A stretch of 64,000 bases of DNA from Candidatus Magnetocorallium paracelense (GTDB lineage: Bacteria > Nitrospirota > Thermodesulfovibrionia > Thermodesulfovibrionales > Magnetobacteriaceae): contig JAREWP010000049.1 in NCBI GenBank assembly GCA_029001845.1, positions 72,501 through 136,500 of the forward strand, written 5' to 3'. The notes beneath the pieces were generated by a model. That model was not told the DNA's origin and ran no database searches. It saw only the letters and a list, made by a program, of their open reading frames with translations. A program made the translations under genes and the position numbers. Shown one piece after another: positions 25,370 to 34,585 of the stretch (position 1 is the first letter of the stretch; the number at the start of each line of letters is the position of its first letter).

Positions 25370-26170
25370 TTATTCGACCTTTGTCTTTTCGTCTTCACCT
25401 GAAGGGGCGGGGCCGACGTCTTCCTCCTTTTCAGAGGTCGTGATGTCAGATTCCCCCTTCTGATCCTCTTTATTAAGATCGCCAATTGTTTTTATTCTTG
25501 AAGAGGCTTCCTCTTTAAATGTGGAATCCGGGAAACGTACTATCAGTTCATTATATTTTTCAATCGCCTTATCGGCGTCACCGTCCTTTACAAGCATTTC
25601 AGCCCATTCTATCAATGCCAGATCTCTGTAAAAATCGGTATCCAGTTCGGTAAGTTCTTTTATGTAGTTTACCGCTTTGTCCTTTTCTCCCAGTTTCTTG
25701 AATATTCTGAAAAGTTTTAAATATGCAAGAGGAACCATCTCATTTTCAGAAGGAAATTGATCTATCAGTTTAAGAAGCGAAGCTTCAGCCTCTGCTGTCT
25801 TACCGAGTTCGTAATAACAGGAAGAGATATAGAACAGTGTTTGAGAGGATTGTTTGTACTCATAGGACTCCGTTAATTTCTCCAGTGCAGCTTCGATTCT
25901 TTCGTTGTCGCCTTTTTTGCTATCGACTGTAAAGAGGTTGTGATATAGTTTGTATGCTTCGCCGGACAATTGTTCCGCCTTTTGAAAAGCATAATGTTTG
26001 TATAATGTAACACCGATGATTAAGGCTGCAATTATAAGAACAATTCCTGAAAAGGTTATAATATTTTTTTTGTTTTCATCAAAGTATAGGATTGCTTTGT
26101 CGTAAAAACTTTTTATATCATGCTCAGGATTTGTCTTTTTTGCAGCTTTCTTTTTTATCGTCTTGGGCAT
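25370..26170 (-). CDS. Membrane-anchored TPR protein
   Basis: 266 residues. A basic N-terminus (PKTIKKKAAKKTNPEH) precedes a single membrane segment at about residues 37-58 (NIITFSGIVLIIAALIIGVTLY), then tetratricopeptide repeats (SSCYYELGKTAEAEASLLKLIDQFP, FRIFKKLGEKDKAVNYIKELTE, EMLVKDGDADKAIEKYNELIVRFPDS) and an acidic, disordered tail. The plan resembles YfgM/TPR_21 proteins that work with periplasmic chaperones or the translocon; the match is structural, not proven. CCAGGAGG precedes the ATG. Located 66 bp after the PHP gene in the same operon. Confidence 0.8.
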   Translation of the reverse strand: MPKTIKKKAAKKTNPEHDIKSFYDKAILYFDENKKNIITFSGIVLIIAALIIGVTLYKHYAFQKAEQLSGEAYKLYHNLFTVDSKKGDNERIEAALEKLTESYEYKQSSQTLFYISSCYYELGKTAEAEASLLKLIDQFPSENEMVPLAYLKLFRIFKKLGEKDKAVNYIKELTELDTDFYRDLALIEWAEMLVKDGDADKAIEKYNELIVRFPDSTFKEEASSRIKTIGDLNKEDQKGESDITTSEKEEDVGPAPSGEDEKTKVE

Positions 26171-26236
26171 TTCATATCCTCCTGGGTTGACTTTGATCGA
26201 TCCCTGTAAGGGGAAGGCAAAGCCTGCTTTTTTATA

Positions 26237-26893
26237 TTAACGGGTATCCATTGCAGCGGATACCAGAGAGTGTGCGTGATTGAAGATATTGTCTATGTTT
26301 TTATGCGGGACGCCGGCTCCTAAAAGAACCCTGACAGCCATCTCTCTGGTGATCAAATCACCGGGGGAATGGCTGTCAGTATTTACCGTTAACGGAATAT
26401 TGAATTTTAAAGCAGCTCCGGCTACATACCCGTTTGTAAGACTGTGACCTTTCCTGGCGGTTATTTCAAGTGTGGTTCCACTCTTCTGAGCCAGAATGAG
26501 ATCGTCCTCTGAGATAAGTCCCGGATGGGCCAGTATATCGACTCCGGCTTCTATAGCAGCCCTGTTTGTCCCTTCAATTACAGGTTCTACAATTGTTTCT
26601 CCGTGAGCAAGTACAATTGCGGCGCCTAATTCCCTGGCTTCCTTAACCAACTCTCCAAATGACTCCGGAGGGACGTGGGTAATCTCGGCGCCGGGAATCA
26701 CGGCAATGTCGTAATATTTATTGATATCCCCGGCTACGTTAACAATTTTCGGTATAATAAAATCTATATTGGATCTGTCAACATGGTCTGTCAACGCTAT
26801 TGCCGTGTAACCGCATGCAACAGCCCTTCTAACAAGCTCGGAAGGTATTAACTCACCGTCGCTAAATATTGTATGTGTATGGAGGTCTATCAT
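26237..26893 (-). CDS. PHP-domain metal-dependent phosphoesterase
   Basis: 218 residues. The four PHP motifs that bind a trinuclear metal site are present: DLHTHTIFSDG, ALTDHVD, AHGE with AHPG, and VNTDSH. The short length and lack of other domains fit the histidinol-phosphatase/YcdX-like branch. It is 13 bp after the phosphohexomutase gene and so co-transcribed. Substrate unknown; a phosphorylated sugar or nucleotide is the natural guess from context. Confidence 0.88.
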   Translation of the reverse strand: MIDLHTHTIFSDGELIPSELVRRAVACGYTAIALTDHVDRSNIDFIIPKIVNVAGDINKYYDIAVIPGAEITHVPPESFGELVKEARELGAAIVLAHGETIVEPVIEGTNRAAIEAGVDILAHPGLISEDDLILAQKSGTTLEITARKGHSLTNGYVAGAALKFNIPLTVNTDSHSPGDLITREMAVRVLLGAGVPHKNIDNIFNHAHSLVSAAMDTR

Positions 26894-26906
26894 TGAATTC
26901 CTGAAA

Positions 26907-28529
26907 CTACGCCTCTATTGCACTCTTTGTAATCTCTTCCGCTTTCTTGAACATAATATCTTTTTCGTCTTCAGAGCGGGTTTCGATGTAAAATCTTACT
27001 TTCGGTTCGGTGCCTGATGGTCTTATCAGAAGCCATGAATCATCATTAAAGATGACTTTTGTTCCGTCAAGTGTAATTATATCTTTTACCTTTTTGCTGT
27101 TGTCTCCGAAATTCACCTCAGTGTTAATTTTTATCTGCTCCTTAATCTTTGCAAGCTTATTTTTCAGAGGCGAGCCTACGAGGGAACGATCGACTTCAAC
27201 ACCGGCCCTGTCAGGGAAGAAATAACCGAATTCTTCCTGAATGCTTACAAGATAAGGCCCCAGATTCATTTTTGTAACAGCCATCATCTCTATAGCCAGG
27301 AGTAGTCCAAATATGGCATCCTTCTCAAGAGTGTGGTTAAAGGCCGAAATACCGTCACTCTCCTCAAAAGTCACGATTGCTCTTTCCTTGGATGTGGGCA
27401 GCATGAAAGGTCTGAAATTCTTAAAGCCCACCATGGTCTCCTTGATTTCGATACCCAGTTTTTCAGCTATGGCGTTTGCGAAATTGCTTGTGGCCACTGA
27501 TTTTGCAACGACTCCTTTAATGTTTTTATATTTATGCAGAAAATGCAGGGCAACTGCACCAAAATAGTTCATTGGCAGTTCGGTGGCGCCGTCTGTAAAC
27601 CGAATCCTGTCGCCATCGGGGTCCATTATGACACCGAGTTTGTATTTAGAATTGGAGGCATTTAGCTCGTCAGTGACAAGACGCATGTTTTTTGATGAAG
27701 GTTCAGGAGCTATACCGCCAAAGAGGTAGTCATCTTCAAGCCTGAAATATTTAATTTTATCGCTTTCGCCAAGCAGTCTTAACGGTCTGTTCCTCGTTGA
27801 ACCGTGTACATGATCAATGCATATTAAAACATCTTCATTCTTAATGAACTCCTTGATTCTCTCAATATCTATAGTGCCTCTCCTGGTAATATATTTATCA
27901 TAAAGTTTCACAGGATCGACCTTTTCATAGGCTTCCGCTTTTTGATCCTCTATTATTACGCCATCTTTCATCATCCTGTTTGCAATATTTTCTATTACCT
28001 TTGTTATCTCCGGGCCGGCAGGTCCGCCATCGGAGGGGTTGAATTTAAATCCGGCCCACTTGGCCGGGTTATGAGAGGGCGTTAAATTAATCGAACATGC
28101 ACCATTAAGTTCTTCAAGAATTGCTGAAAATTCGGGAGTGGTCGTTTCCCCGGAGTAGTAGCATTTAACTCCGTCCTTTTGAAATAATCCGATAACCGTC
28201 TCTGCGAATTGCGGCCCCAGGAACCTGTTGTCATGGCCGACAATAACACCGCGTTTTTTTATTTCCTCAAAACTTTTAACACCCAAAGCAGCCATTACAT
28301 CGCTGTCTTCAGCCTTAAACATCTCGATGATTGCCGAGGTAACAATCTTAACATTATTAAATGTATAGTCTATTCCTATCTCTCCTCTCCATCCCGATGT
28401 TCCGAAAACCACATTCGATGGATCGTTGTTCTTTCTTGCGAATTTTTCTATTTCCGAAAGGAGATCTGTCTTTCCTTGCGGATCGGATAATATATCGCCC
28501 CAGCACTCCTCAGCATTTTTGTATTGCAT
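26907..28529 (-). CDS. Phosphoglucomutase/phosphomannomutase (alpha-D-phosphohexomutase)
   Basis: 540 residues. Family signatures: GTSGWRGEIGIDYT at the N-terminus, the phospho-serine loop NLTPSHNPAKWAGFKFN (TPSHNP for the usual TASHNP), metal loop DPDGDRIRF, sugar-binding EESDGIS, and phosphate-binding RPSGTEPKVRFYIE. It interconverts hexose-1- and 6-phosphates, feeding glycogen and nucleotide sugars. First gene of a leftward operon that continues with PHP, TPR, epimerase and pyruvyl transferase. ACAGGAGGAC lies before the ATG. Confidence 0.94.
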   Translation of the reverse strand: MQYKNAEECWGDILSDPQGKTDLLSEIEKFARKNNDPSNVVFGTSGWRGEIGIDYTFNNVKIVTSAIIEMFKAEDSDVMAALGVKSFEEIKKRGVIVGHDNRFLGPQFAETVIGLFQKDGVKCYYSGETTTPEFSAILEELNGACSINLTPSHNPAKWAGFKFNPSDGGPAGPEITKVIENIANRMMKDGVIIEDQKAEAYEKVDPVKLYDKYITRRGTIDIERIKEFIKNEDVLICIDHVHGSTRNRPLRLLGESDKIKYFRLEDDYLFGGIAPEPSSKNMRLVTDELNASNSKYKLGVIMDPDGDRIRFTDGATELPMNYFGAVALHFLHKYKNIKGVVAKSVATSNFANAIAEKLGIEIKETMVGFKNFRPFMLPTSKERAIVTFEESDGISAFNHTLEKDAIFGLLLAIEMMAVTKMNLGPYLVSIQEEFGYFFPDRAGVEVDRSLVGSPLKNKLAKIKEQIKINTEVNFGDNSKKVKDIITLDGTKVIFNDDSWLLIRPSGTEPKVRFYIETRSEDEKDIMFKKAEEITKSAIEA

Positions 28530-28568
28530 ATAGTCCTCCTGTAAAAATTATATATAAAATTGTTCTCA

Positions 28569-28594
28569 TGAGAGCATTTCTTTTAGTGCTCTCA
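28569..28594. promoter_or_regulatory. Inverted repeat upstream of the phosphohexomutase gene
   Basis: Perfect 8-bp arms TGAGAGCA / TGCTCTCA with a 10-nt spacer, centred about 50 bp before the phosphohexomutase start. Position fits an operator or leader hairpin; no regulator is recognised. Confidence 0.3.
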
Positions 28595-28744
28595 CAGAGG
28601 TATAAAAATTTCTCGATAAAATTTGATGTATTATAGCAGTAACATAATGATTATTTCTAACATTTAATGATGTGTAACTAATTAGTCACTTATAGACGGA
28701 AGGCCGGAGCAAAAACTAACATCTTATTTTGTCTCCCTATGTAA

Positions 28745-28846
28745 TTCTACTTTGTCACAATACTTAAAAAGCAACGTTATCAATATTAAGGACAGACGGG
28801 ACGCCTGTCCATGGTCGCGTCCCAATCATAATGTGACAAAGTAGAA
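28745..28846. repeat. MITE-like element with 15-bp terminal inverted repeats
   Basis: TTCTACTTTGTCACA and its exact complement bound 102 bp in the otherwise empty 425-bp gap between the phosphohexomutase and the DUF4922-like gene. The 4-mer GTAA flanks both ends (28741-28744 is GTAA, 28847-28850 GTAA), a possible target duplication. The centre has a smaller GGACAG/CTGTCC pair. Confidence 0.7.
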
Positions 28847-28954
28847 GTAAAGAGCTGTCCGGAAATAGAGTGAGCACGTTGACGCTCGGATGTCGTATCG
28901 GTTTAATTGATCTGATTGAACAAAACCACAGTCAAAGCAGAGATAATTCTTTTT

Positions 28955-29914
28955 TCAGGCATCCAATCCATAAAGCTCCTCTCGAAGGCCGTTGTTTATT
29001 TCGTCAAGTCGTTCTTTCTCTGTGCATACAATATTCAGCATATTCCGAAGATCGAATTTATTTATTTTTTCAAAATCCTTATCCAGCGGAAAGATGCACA
29101 GCCCTGCCATTTCGGCCGAGGCAGGACTGAAGAGATAGTGTCTTTCGTCTTTGAAATAGTATTGCGGTGGTCTGTGCTTTTTCCTTGGAAACAGTAAAAT
29201 GTCCCAATAATTGTTCTCCATAATACAGATAATGTTGAGCATTGGTTCTTTTGTATGTTTTGCAGTCGAACTCAAGTGATTATAGAGGATATAGAAAGCC
29301 TTTTCCCCTTTATGTGTGTCGTTAAAACGTATGAAATAAAACCAGTTGACAGGTGAATCCACGAATTGTAATTGTAAATTATTATTGCCATAAATGGTAG
29401 TTCCGAATCTTTTAAGGATCATGCGTTGTTGTTTTAAAAGAGGCGCCATATCCTTACTGATTGCCTGGAAATGGAGGTGATCCGGTGCTGAAGCACCACA
29501 GTCAGGCCCGTTGTAAAATACAGCCATGCCTTCAAGATCGGCAGCAAAACGAATAAATTTGTCCATCGAATCGGTTATTGTCTGTTTTTTATGGTTTTTG
29601 CTCACTATAGTAAAGTGAATCGGAGAAAGGGGAAATGGGTTGACGAGAAGAAAAAAAAGATTGCCCATCGTCAAATATTGCTGATCGGGAGGGAGATTTT
29701 CTTTACACAGGAAACACTTCCTACGTTCCACTGAATCTTTGTCCACTGAGGCTGAGGAAGAAGATATCCTTGCCGGATTGTGACATGCATAAACATCGAT
29801 TCCGTCTATTTTAAACTTTTTGGTTTTTACTGCTTTAAGAGCAGAGTAGTTGTTTTTCGCCAAAGACCAGGAATCCAACTGTGAATTAAAGAAGCTTTGT
29901 ATTCGCTTTTTCAT
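28955..29914 (-). CDS. DUF4922-like HIT-superfamily protein (Ap4A/GDP-galactose phosphorylase-like)
   Basis: 319 residues. Near the N-terminus the motif RRKCFLCKENLPPDQQ resembles a zinc-binding C-x2-C of GalT/HIT enzymes. The middle has VNPFPLSPIHFTIVSKNHKKQ and NGPDCGASAPDHLHFQA, the HxH catalytic triad variant (HLHFQ) of nucleotide-transferring HIT proteins. Members of this group are predicted to phosphorolyse or transfer nucleotide-linked groups. The gene is alone on the minus strand, head-to-head with the REC-HD-GYP gene and overlapping its possible upstream extension. Function on a specific nucleotide is not known. Confidence 0.72.
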   Translation of the reverse strand: MKKRIQSFFNSQLDSWSLAKNNYSALKAVKTKKFKIDGIDVYACHNPARISSSSASVDKDSVERRKCFLCKENLPPDQQYLTMGNLFFLLVNPFPLSPIHFTIVSKNHKKQTITDSMDKFIRFAADLEGMAVFYNGPDCGASAPDHLHFQAISKDMAPLLKQQRMILKRFGTTIYGNNNLQLQFVDSPVNWFYFIRFNDTHKGEKAFYILYNHLSSTAKHTKEPMLNIICIMENNYWDILLFPRKKHRPPQYYFKDERHYLFSPASAEMAGLCIFPLDKDFEKINKFDLRNMLNIVCTEKERLDEINNGLREELYGLDA

Positions 29915-29995
29915 TTTCAGGCTACCGGTAACAGCTCACGAAATGACTTTTATTGTTTACTTGCAATTTATAAGACAAAAAGCTATATTATAAGG

Positions 29996-31345
29996 ATGGA
30001 CAGCCAAAGAAATAAAGTTTTAATTATTGACGATGAGCCGGTTGTTATTCAAGCTGTTAATAAACATCTGAGAAAAGACGGTTATGAAATTATCTCGGCG
30101 AATAACGGCATGGAAGGTTTGTCCTTGTTCAAAGAGGAGAATCCTGTTCTGATTATACTTGATCTGAGAATGCCGGAAATGAGCGGTCTCGAGTTTTTGA
30201 CGAAAATTAATCTTTCACCGGATTCATCGTACTCCGTTATTGTTCTGACAGGTCACGGCGGTGACGAGGAGATGGAGAAGTGTTTTGATTTCGGAGTTAC
30301 CGCTTTTCTAAACAAGCCTTTTAACGCCTATGAACTCAGGGGAATTGTGCGAAACGCAATCTCTTTGAAGCGGACACAGTATGATTTGGTTAACCAAATC
30401 AGAGCACATGAAAAACTGGAGATAGAGATTAGGAAAAGTAAGCTCAGCTTCCATAATATCGTTCAGAAGAGTACTGACGGTATACTGGTTATCGATCAAA
30501 ATAATTTAGTCCGCTTTGCCAATCCCGTTGCAGAAATACTCCTTGGAAGAAGCGCTACCGAGCTGATAGACAGGCCTCTGGGATTTCAGGTCGTATCGGG
30601 CGAACCCAGGGAGATAGAGATATTTTCAAATGGCGGGAAAGCAGGCGTTGCAGAGATGACCATAACAGAGTCGGAATGGGAAGGTACGACAGCCTATTTG
30701 GCGTTGCTCCGTGACATCACAAGTCATAAGCAAATGGAAAAGGCTTTGCAGGAAAGCGCTCTTAAACTACAAAAAGCCATGGATGGTTCCGTGGAAGCGA
30801 TTGCTCTAACCACGGAGATGAGGGATCCCTATACGGCAGGTCACCAGCAACGTGTGGCCAGACTTGCCTGTGAGATAGGAAGAGTACTGGGTTTTACCGA
30901 AGACCGCATTAAGGGTATACATGTCGCTTCTACTTTACATGATTTAGGAAAAATTTCCATGCCCTCCGAGATACTGACAAAGCCTACAAGGTTGACGAAT
31001 ATCGAATACAGCCTGATGAAGACGCACTCGCAGGTTGGCTATAATATTTTAAAAAATGTTGAATTTCCATGGCCTATTGCAAATATCGTTTACCAGCATC
31101 ACGAAAGAATAGACGGCTCCGGTTACCCCTCCGGTCTAAAAGGAGATTCTATAATGGACGAGGCAAAGATCATCTGTGTCGCAGACGTTGTAGAAGCAAT
31201 GGCCTCACACAGACCCTATCGCCCTGCTTTGGGAGTGGATGTAGCTCTGGAAGAGCTGTCAATAAACAAAAGCTTCCTCTATGATCCCGATGTGGTCGAC
31301 GCCTGCCTTAAACTCTTTCACGAAAAAGACTTTACCTTCGAGTAG
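29996..31345 (+). CDS. Response regulator with PAS and HD-GYP domains (cyclic di-GMP phosphodiesterase)
   Basis: 449 residues from ATG 29996; the frame extends upstream but only through antisense of the neighbouring gene. Domains: receiver 5-120 with phospho-acceptor D56 and K107, PAS about 150-245, HD-GYP about 265-449. The hydrolase motif is intact: H315-D316, H368-H369-E370, D373-GSG-Y377-P378. HD-GYP proteins hydrolyse cyclic di-GMP to control motility and biofilm, here gated by phosphorylation. No sensor kinase is adjacent. Ribosome site (ATAAGG) is weak and sits against the ATG. Confidence 0.92.
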   Translation: MDSQRNKVLIIDDEPVVIQAVNKHLRKDGYEIISANNGMEGLSLFKEENPVLIILDLRMPEMSGLEFLTKINLSPDSSYSVIVLTGHGGDEEMEKCFDFGVTAFLNKPFNAYELRGIVRNAISLKRTQYDLVNQIRAHEKLEIEIRKSKLSFHNIVQKSTDGILVIDQNNLVRFANPVAEILLGRSATELIDRPLGFQVVSGEPREIEIFSNGGKAGVAEMTITESEWEGTTAYLALLRDITSHKQMEKALQESALKLQKAMDGSVEAIALTTEMRDPYTAGHQQRVARLACEIGRVLGFTEDRIKGIHVASTLHDLGKISMPSEILTKPTRLTNIEYSLMKTHSQVGYNILKNVEFPWPIANIVYQHHERIDGSGYPSGLKGDSIMDEAKIICVADVVEAMASHRPYRPALGVDVALEELSINKSFLYDPDVVDACLKLFHEKDFTFE

Positions 31346-31374
31346 TTTTTCATTCTTATCCTCAATCCCGCAAT

Positions 31375-32442
31375 TTAACTTTCCATATTGCTAATATGCC
31401 TGAAAAGAGCAGTATTTTCTTTGCGCGTTTTCACGGCTAATCGTAAAAATGAATCATCAAGTCCTCTGAAATTATGACAGGTCCTTACCAGAATCCCTCT
31501 TCTCCTTAAATAATTATAAATGTGTAAAGATTTATCGCTCTTTATTAAGTAATAATTTATCCCCGAGGGGTAGTAAAACAATTTATTTTCCTTTAAAGAT
31601 TTTTCGAAGAAGAGTTTCTCTTTTTTAAAAAATTCCACTGTTTCTTTTCTGTAAAACTTGTCCCTGATCGCTTCGACCCCTGCACGTTGTGCAAGGGAAT
31701 TTACGTTCCATGGTTCTGCGAACGCCTCTATCCTATTAATTAGTGAAGTATGCGCGGCAGCATAGCCCAGCCTCAATCCGCTGAGAGCATAATATTTGGT
31801 CAGCGATCTCAAGACTATCAGATATGGGTTGTCAATCACTATGTCAACGACACTTCCTTCAGTCAGAAAATCGATGAAGGCTTCATCAATGACAAGATAG
31901 CAGCCTGCCTCTTTCGCCTTTTGCGCTAAAGTCATCACAGCTTCCCTGTCGATAAAAGCGGCTGTCGGATTATTGGGATTGCAGAGAAAAGCCATCTCCA
32001 TTCCCTGAAAATCATTTGCAAATTTCTGAATATCCGGTTTGAAACTGTTTTCCTCGCTAAGATCGTGAAATCTAATTAAGCACTCTGTTTTTTTGTGTAT
32101 GGAATTTACCCTCACAGCTCTTTCGTATTCCGAAAAAACAGGAGAGGGAATCAGAACGTTATCAGGATTCAGTGATCTCACAATGGTATAGATCAGCTCA
32201 TTACTGCCATTGCCGCATATCAAATTCTTTTCAGGTACACCGATATCGCGGGAAATAAACCATTTTAATCTGCTGCAATCGGGATCGGGATAATTGCACA
32301 GATTCCTCAAATGCTTCCTGATCTCGGTCTTTACTCTTTTGGACACACCCATTGGGTTTATAGAGGCGCTGAAATCGATAATTTTTCTTTCGGCAACCTT
32401 CAACTCATGGGAAAGCTCATAAATATTTCCGCCGTGATTCAT
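31375..32442 (-). CDS. Threonine-phosphate decarboxylase / histidinol-phosphate aminotransferase-like PLP enzyme
   Basis: 355 residues, PLP fold type I. The N-terminal HGGNIYELSHELK with DFSASINPMG is characteristic of CobD, which makes (R)-1-amino-2-propanol phosphate for cobalamin. PLP-binding sites: GNGSNELIY, LCNPNNPT, VIDEAFIDF and Schiff-base K216 in SLTKYYALSGLRLGYA. No cobalamin gene is nearby, and CobD and HisC are closely related, so HisC activity is an alternative; the cobD symbol is therefore withheld. Converges with the HD-GYP gene. Confidence 0.85.
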   Translation of the reverse strand: MNHGGNIYELSHELKVAERKIIDFSASINPMGVSKRVKTEIRKHLRNLCNYPDPDCSRLKWFISRDIGVPEKNLICGNGSNELIYTIVRSLNPDNVLIPSPVFSEYERAVRVNSIHKKTECLIRFHDLSEENSFKPDIQKFANDFQGMEMAFLCNPNNPTAAFIDREAVMTLAQKAKEAGCYLVIDEAFIDFLTEGSVVDIVIDNPYLIVLRSLTKYYALSGLRLGYAAAHTSLINRIEAFAEPWNVNSLAQRAGVEAIRDKFYRKETVEFFKKEKLFFEKSLKENKLFYYPSGINYYLIKSDKSLHIYNYLRRRGILVRTCHNFRGLDDSFLRLAVKTRKENTALFRHISNMES

Positions 32443-32605
32443 ACTTTACCGATAGCCGGAAACGAAGAAATAAGAAGACAATTGCAAAAGACGTAATGGA
32501 TTCACTTATTTTTTCTAATCCATGAAATTTGTGCTATTTGTAGTTAAAGTCTTGCTTACTTCCGGCCATAGAAGATTGGATGGTAGTTTTTATTGCTAAA
32601 GGGCT

Positions 32606-33655
32606 TTACTCGGAATTCGATATAATTTCAAGACTTACACTCTTAGTCAATGTAACCCCATTACTAAGTCGTGCCTCTACGCTTATTACGTGATAGCCCG
32701 GGCTAAAGATTCCGGCGTTAAGATTCGGACATCGATAGGTAACCCCATTTGAATCGGTTAGAGAACCGACAATTGCACAACGGCTAAAGACATCTGTCCT
32801 CGAGACTCCGTCAATCGAAACAGCGGTGAGCTCTTCCAATGTTACAAAACTATCTAATTCAACAGAAACGACAAAGTCAAACTCCTGTGACTGTATCATA
32901 ACAGTGTTTGATGGGGGAAAAATTATCAGCCTGGAATTGCCTCCTGTTTCGGCATAACCGATATCTGTTTTATATATCTTGTTATCATTGGAATCGGCTA
33001 TCCATAAATAAGTACCTTCAAAGGTTACCCCTGAGGGAGAGGACCCCGGCGAGTCAAAAGAGTCAATGACATCAAGGAACAGATTCCCCTGATTTCTTAC
33101 CTTATAAATCTTATTGTCAACATCATCGGTAATCCAGAAGTAGGTTCCGTCATAAGTGAGATCGCTCGAATTGGATACCGGCAGTGAAAAGCTTTTGGCT
33201 ATGCTCATATCCGATGTATCCATTTTGTATAATTTGTCGCTGCCACTGTCAGTGACCCAAAGATATGCACCGTCAAAGGCCAGTCCTGTGGGATCGCCGG
33301 CAGGCGAGTTATGGGTGGAAATCAAATTGCCCCCGGAATCGATTTTAGAAATTTTGTTTGCAAGATCATTGGCGATCCAGAAATAGGAACCGTCATATGC
33401 TACAGCCGAAATATAATATCCTTCAAGGTAAATCCCCCCAATAACGTTTCCCGATGTGTCAAGTCTTAAAATGCCATTATAGTCTCTCACTATGTTCCAT
33501 AAATATCCGCCGTCAAATTCCAGCCCTCCGGGGCTGGAAACCTCGGCATCAATTGAGTCGATAACATCACCTACAGCTCCGTATAAGGTAACAGGGAGCA
33601 TAAGAGTAAAAAGCCATAGGCTGCTTAAAATAAATAACGTACCGGTCTTTACCAT
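32606..33655 (-). CDS. Secreted beta-propeller (NHL/YncE-like) protein
   Basis: 349 residues. Signal peptide at residues 1-26 (LFILSSLWLFTLMLPVTLYGA). Residues 30-250 hold at least five tandem blades of about 42-45 residues with the recurring pattern SPxGLxFDGxYLWIxDxxxNKIYKxD, which closes as a propeller. The last 90 residues look like a separate beta-sandwich (SRLIIFPPSNTVMIQSQEFDFVVSVEL) ending SVSLEIISNSE. Probably exported to the periplasm or surface as a binding protein. No partner is adjacent. Confidence 0.82.
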   Translation of the reverse strand: MVKTGTLFILSSLWLFTLMLPVTLYGAVGDVIDSIDAEVSSPGGLEFDGGYLWNIVRDYNGILRLDTSGNVIGGIYLEGYYISAVAYDGSYFWIANDLANKISKIDSGGNLISTHNSPAGDPTGLAFDGAYLWVTDSGSDKLYKMDTSDMSIAKSFSLPVSNSSDLTYDGTYFWITDDVDNKIYKVRNQGNLFLDVIDSFDSPGSSPSGVTFEGTYLWIADSNDNKIYKTDIGYAETGGNSRLIIFPPSNTVMIQSQEFDFVVSVELDSFVTLEELTAVSIDGVSRTDVFSRCAIVGSLTDSNGVTYRCPNLNAGIFSPGYHVISVEARLSNGVTLTKSVSLEIISNSE

Positions 33656-33852
33656 TGTTGTCTCAATTGTCTGAGTCTGCCGGACATATGGTTACTAATG
33701 AATAAAAATGTATATATCCATTTTACTTGAATCAATAAATAAAAACAAGGGGGTAGCAAAGACAGGATTGCTGAAAGATATTGTCTCATGTGTAAAAAAA
33801 GTCGATCCTTTTGTTATAATATTTAGTTGTGGAAACCGGAAAAAAGAAAATC

Positions 33853-34242
33853 ATGAGCTGGCCGCGCTTTGGTACGGTCGCAATAAAATTGGGCTTTGCA
33901 TCGTTCGCCCAGGTTAAAGAGGCCTTGATCGAACAACTGAATAACGATGTGGAGGCAAGACAACATAAAACGATAGGGGAGATATTTATCGAAAAAGGGT
34001 GGATGAAGCATCGTGAAGTCAGAAAGGTTATGGATGTAATTCTATCCGATAAAAATGAGCTGGTTAAAGAGATAACCCGAATCTATAAAGAGAACAAAAA
34101 CAGCTATGAGCGTCCGGACTATTTTATCGAGCTCGAAGAGGAACTGAAAGAGCACGGATATGAAAATATAGAAATGGATATCGTCAAACTACCGGAAAGA
34201 AGACTGAGATACTGGCACGGACTCTTTACCCATTATAGTTGA
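33853..34242 (+). CDS. Small MshEN/GspE-N-like domain protein
   Basis: 129 residues from ATG 33853 with GGAAAAAAG upstream; a GTG at 33829 would add 8 residues. The N-terminal 60 residues (FGTVAIKLGFASFAQVKEALIEQ, then KTIGEIFIEKGWMKHREVRKVMDVI) repeat the pattern of the N-terminal domain of type II secretion/type IV pilus ATPases, which in MshE binds cyclic di-GMP. The C-terminal half is charged and unrecognised. A stand-alone signalling-input domain is possible, fitting the HD-GYP gene 2.5 kb away. Confidence 0.65.
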   Translation: MSWPRFGTVAIKLGFASFAQVKEALIEQLNNDVEARQHKTIGEIFIEKGWMKHREVRKVMDVILSDKNELVKEITRIYKENKNSYERPDYFIELEEELKEHGYENIEMDIVKLPERRLRYWHGLFTHYS

Positions 34243-34420
34243 CTTCAGGATAGTTGTTTTTAGCTGTTTCTTTGACAGCATCCCTTCATTTTTTTACACT
34301 TTACCTTTCATTAGCACTCTCATTCCGCTGATTACATTTACAGGCAGAGAACACCCGTTGTCGAATCCTTAACGAATTCTTATATACCTCTTCCGAGAAA
34401 GAATCCTTTTTTTTATAACA

Positions 34421-34570
34421 GTTCACGGGGGTCAGGAATCAGAGGTCAGCTACTGTTTTAACTTCTCCATCCATTGCCTGACAGGCTATTATTACTCAAA
34501 ATCCGGTCATTTTAATTGGAGAAAGGCTCTGTCATATAAAACCGACCTCCAATCTCCGACCCCTGTGAAC
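34421..34570. repeat. Palindromic element with GTTCAC termini
   Basis: About 29-bp arms: GTTCACGGGGGTCAGGAATC and GAGGTCAG at the left, and the complement of GTTCACAGGGGTCGGAGATT and GAGGTCGG at the right. All mismatches between the arms are A/G or C/T exchanges, so the transcript keeps pairing through G-U. It fills most of the 407-bp gap before dodecin. Confidence 0.7.
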
Positions 34571-34585
34571 TATTACCTTTTTTTA

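Noticed and set aside
24361-25485. Epimerase starting at 25485 with a 40-residue basic leader
   Set aside because: The extra part overlaps the TPR gene in another frame; the Rossmann motif begins directly after ATG 25365.
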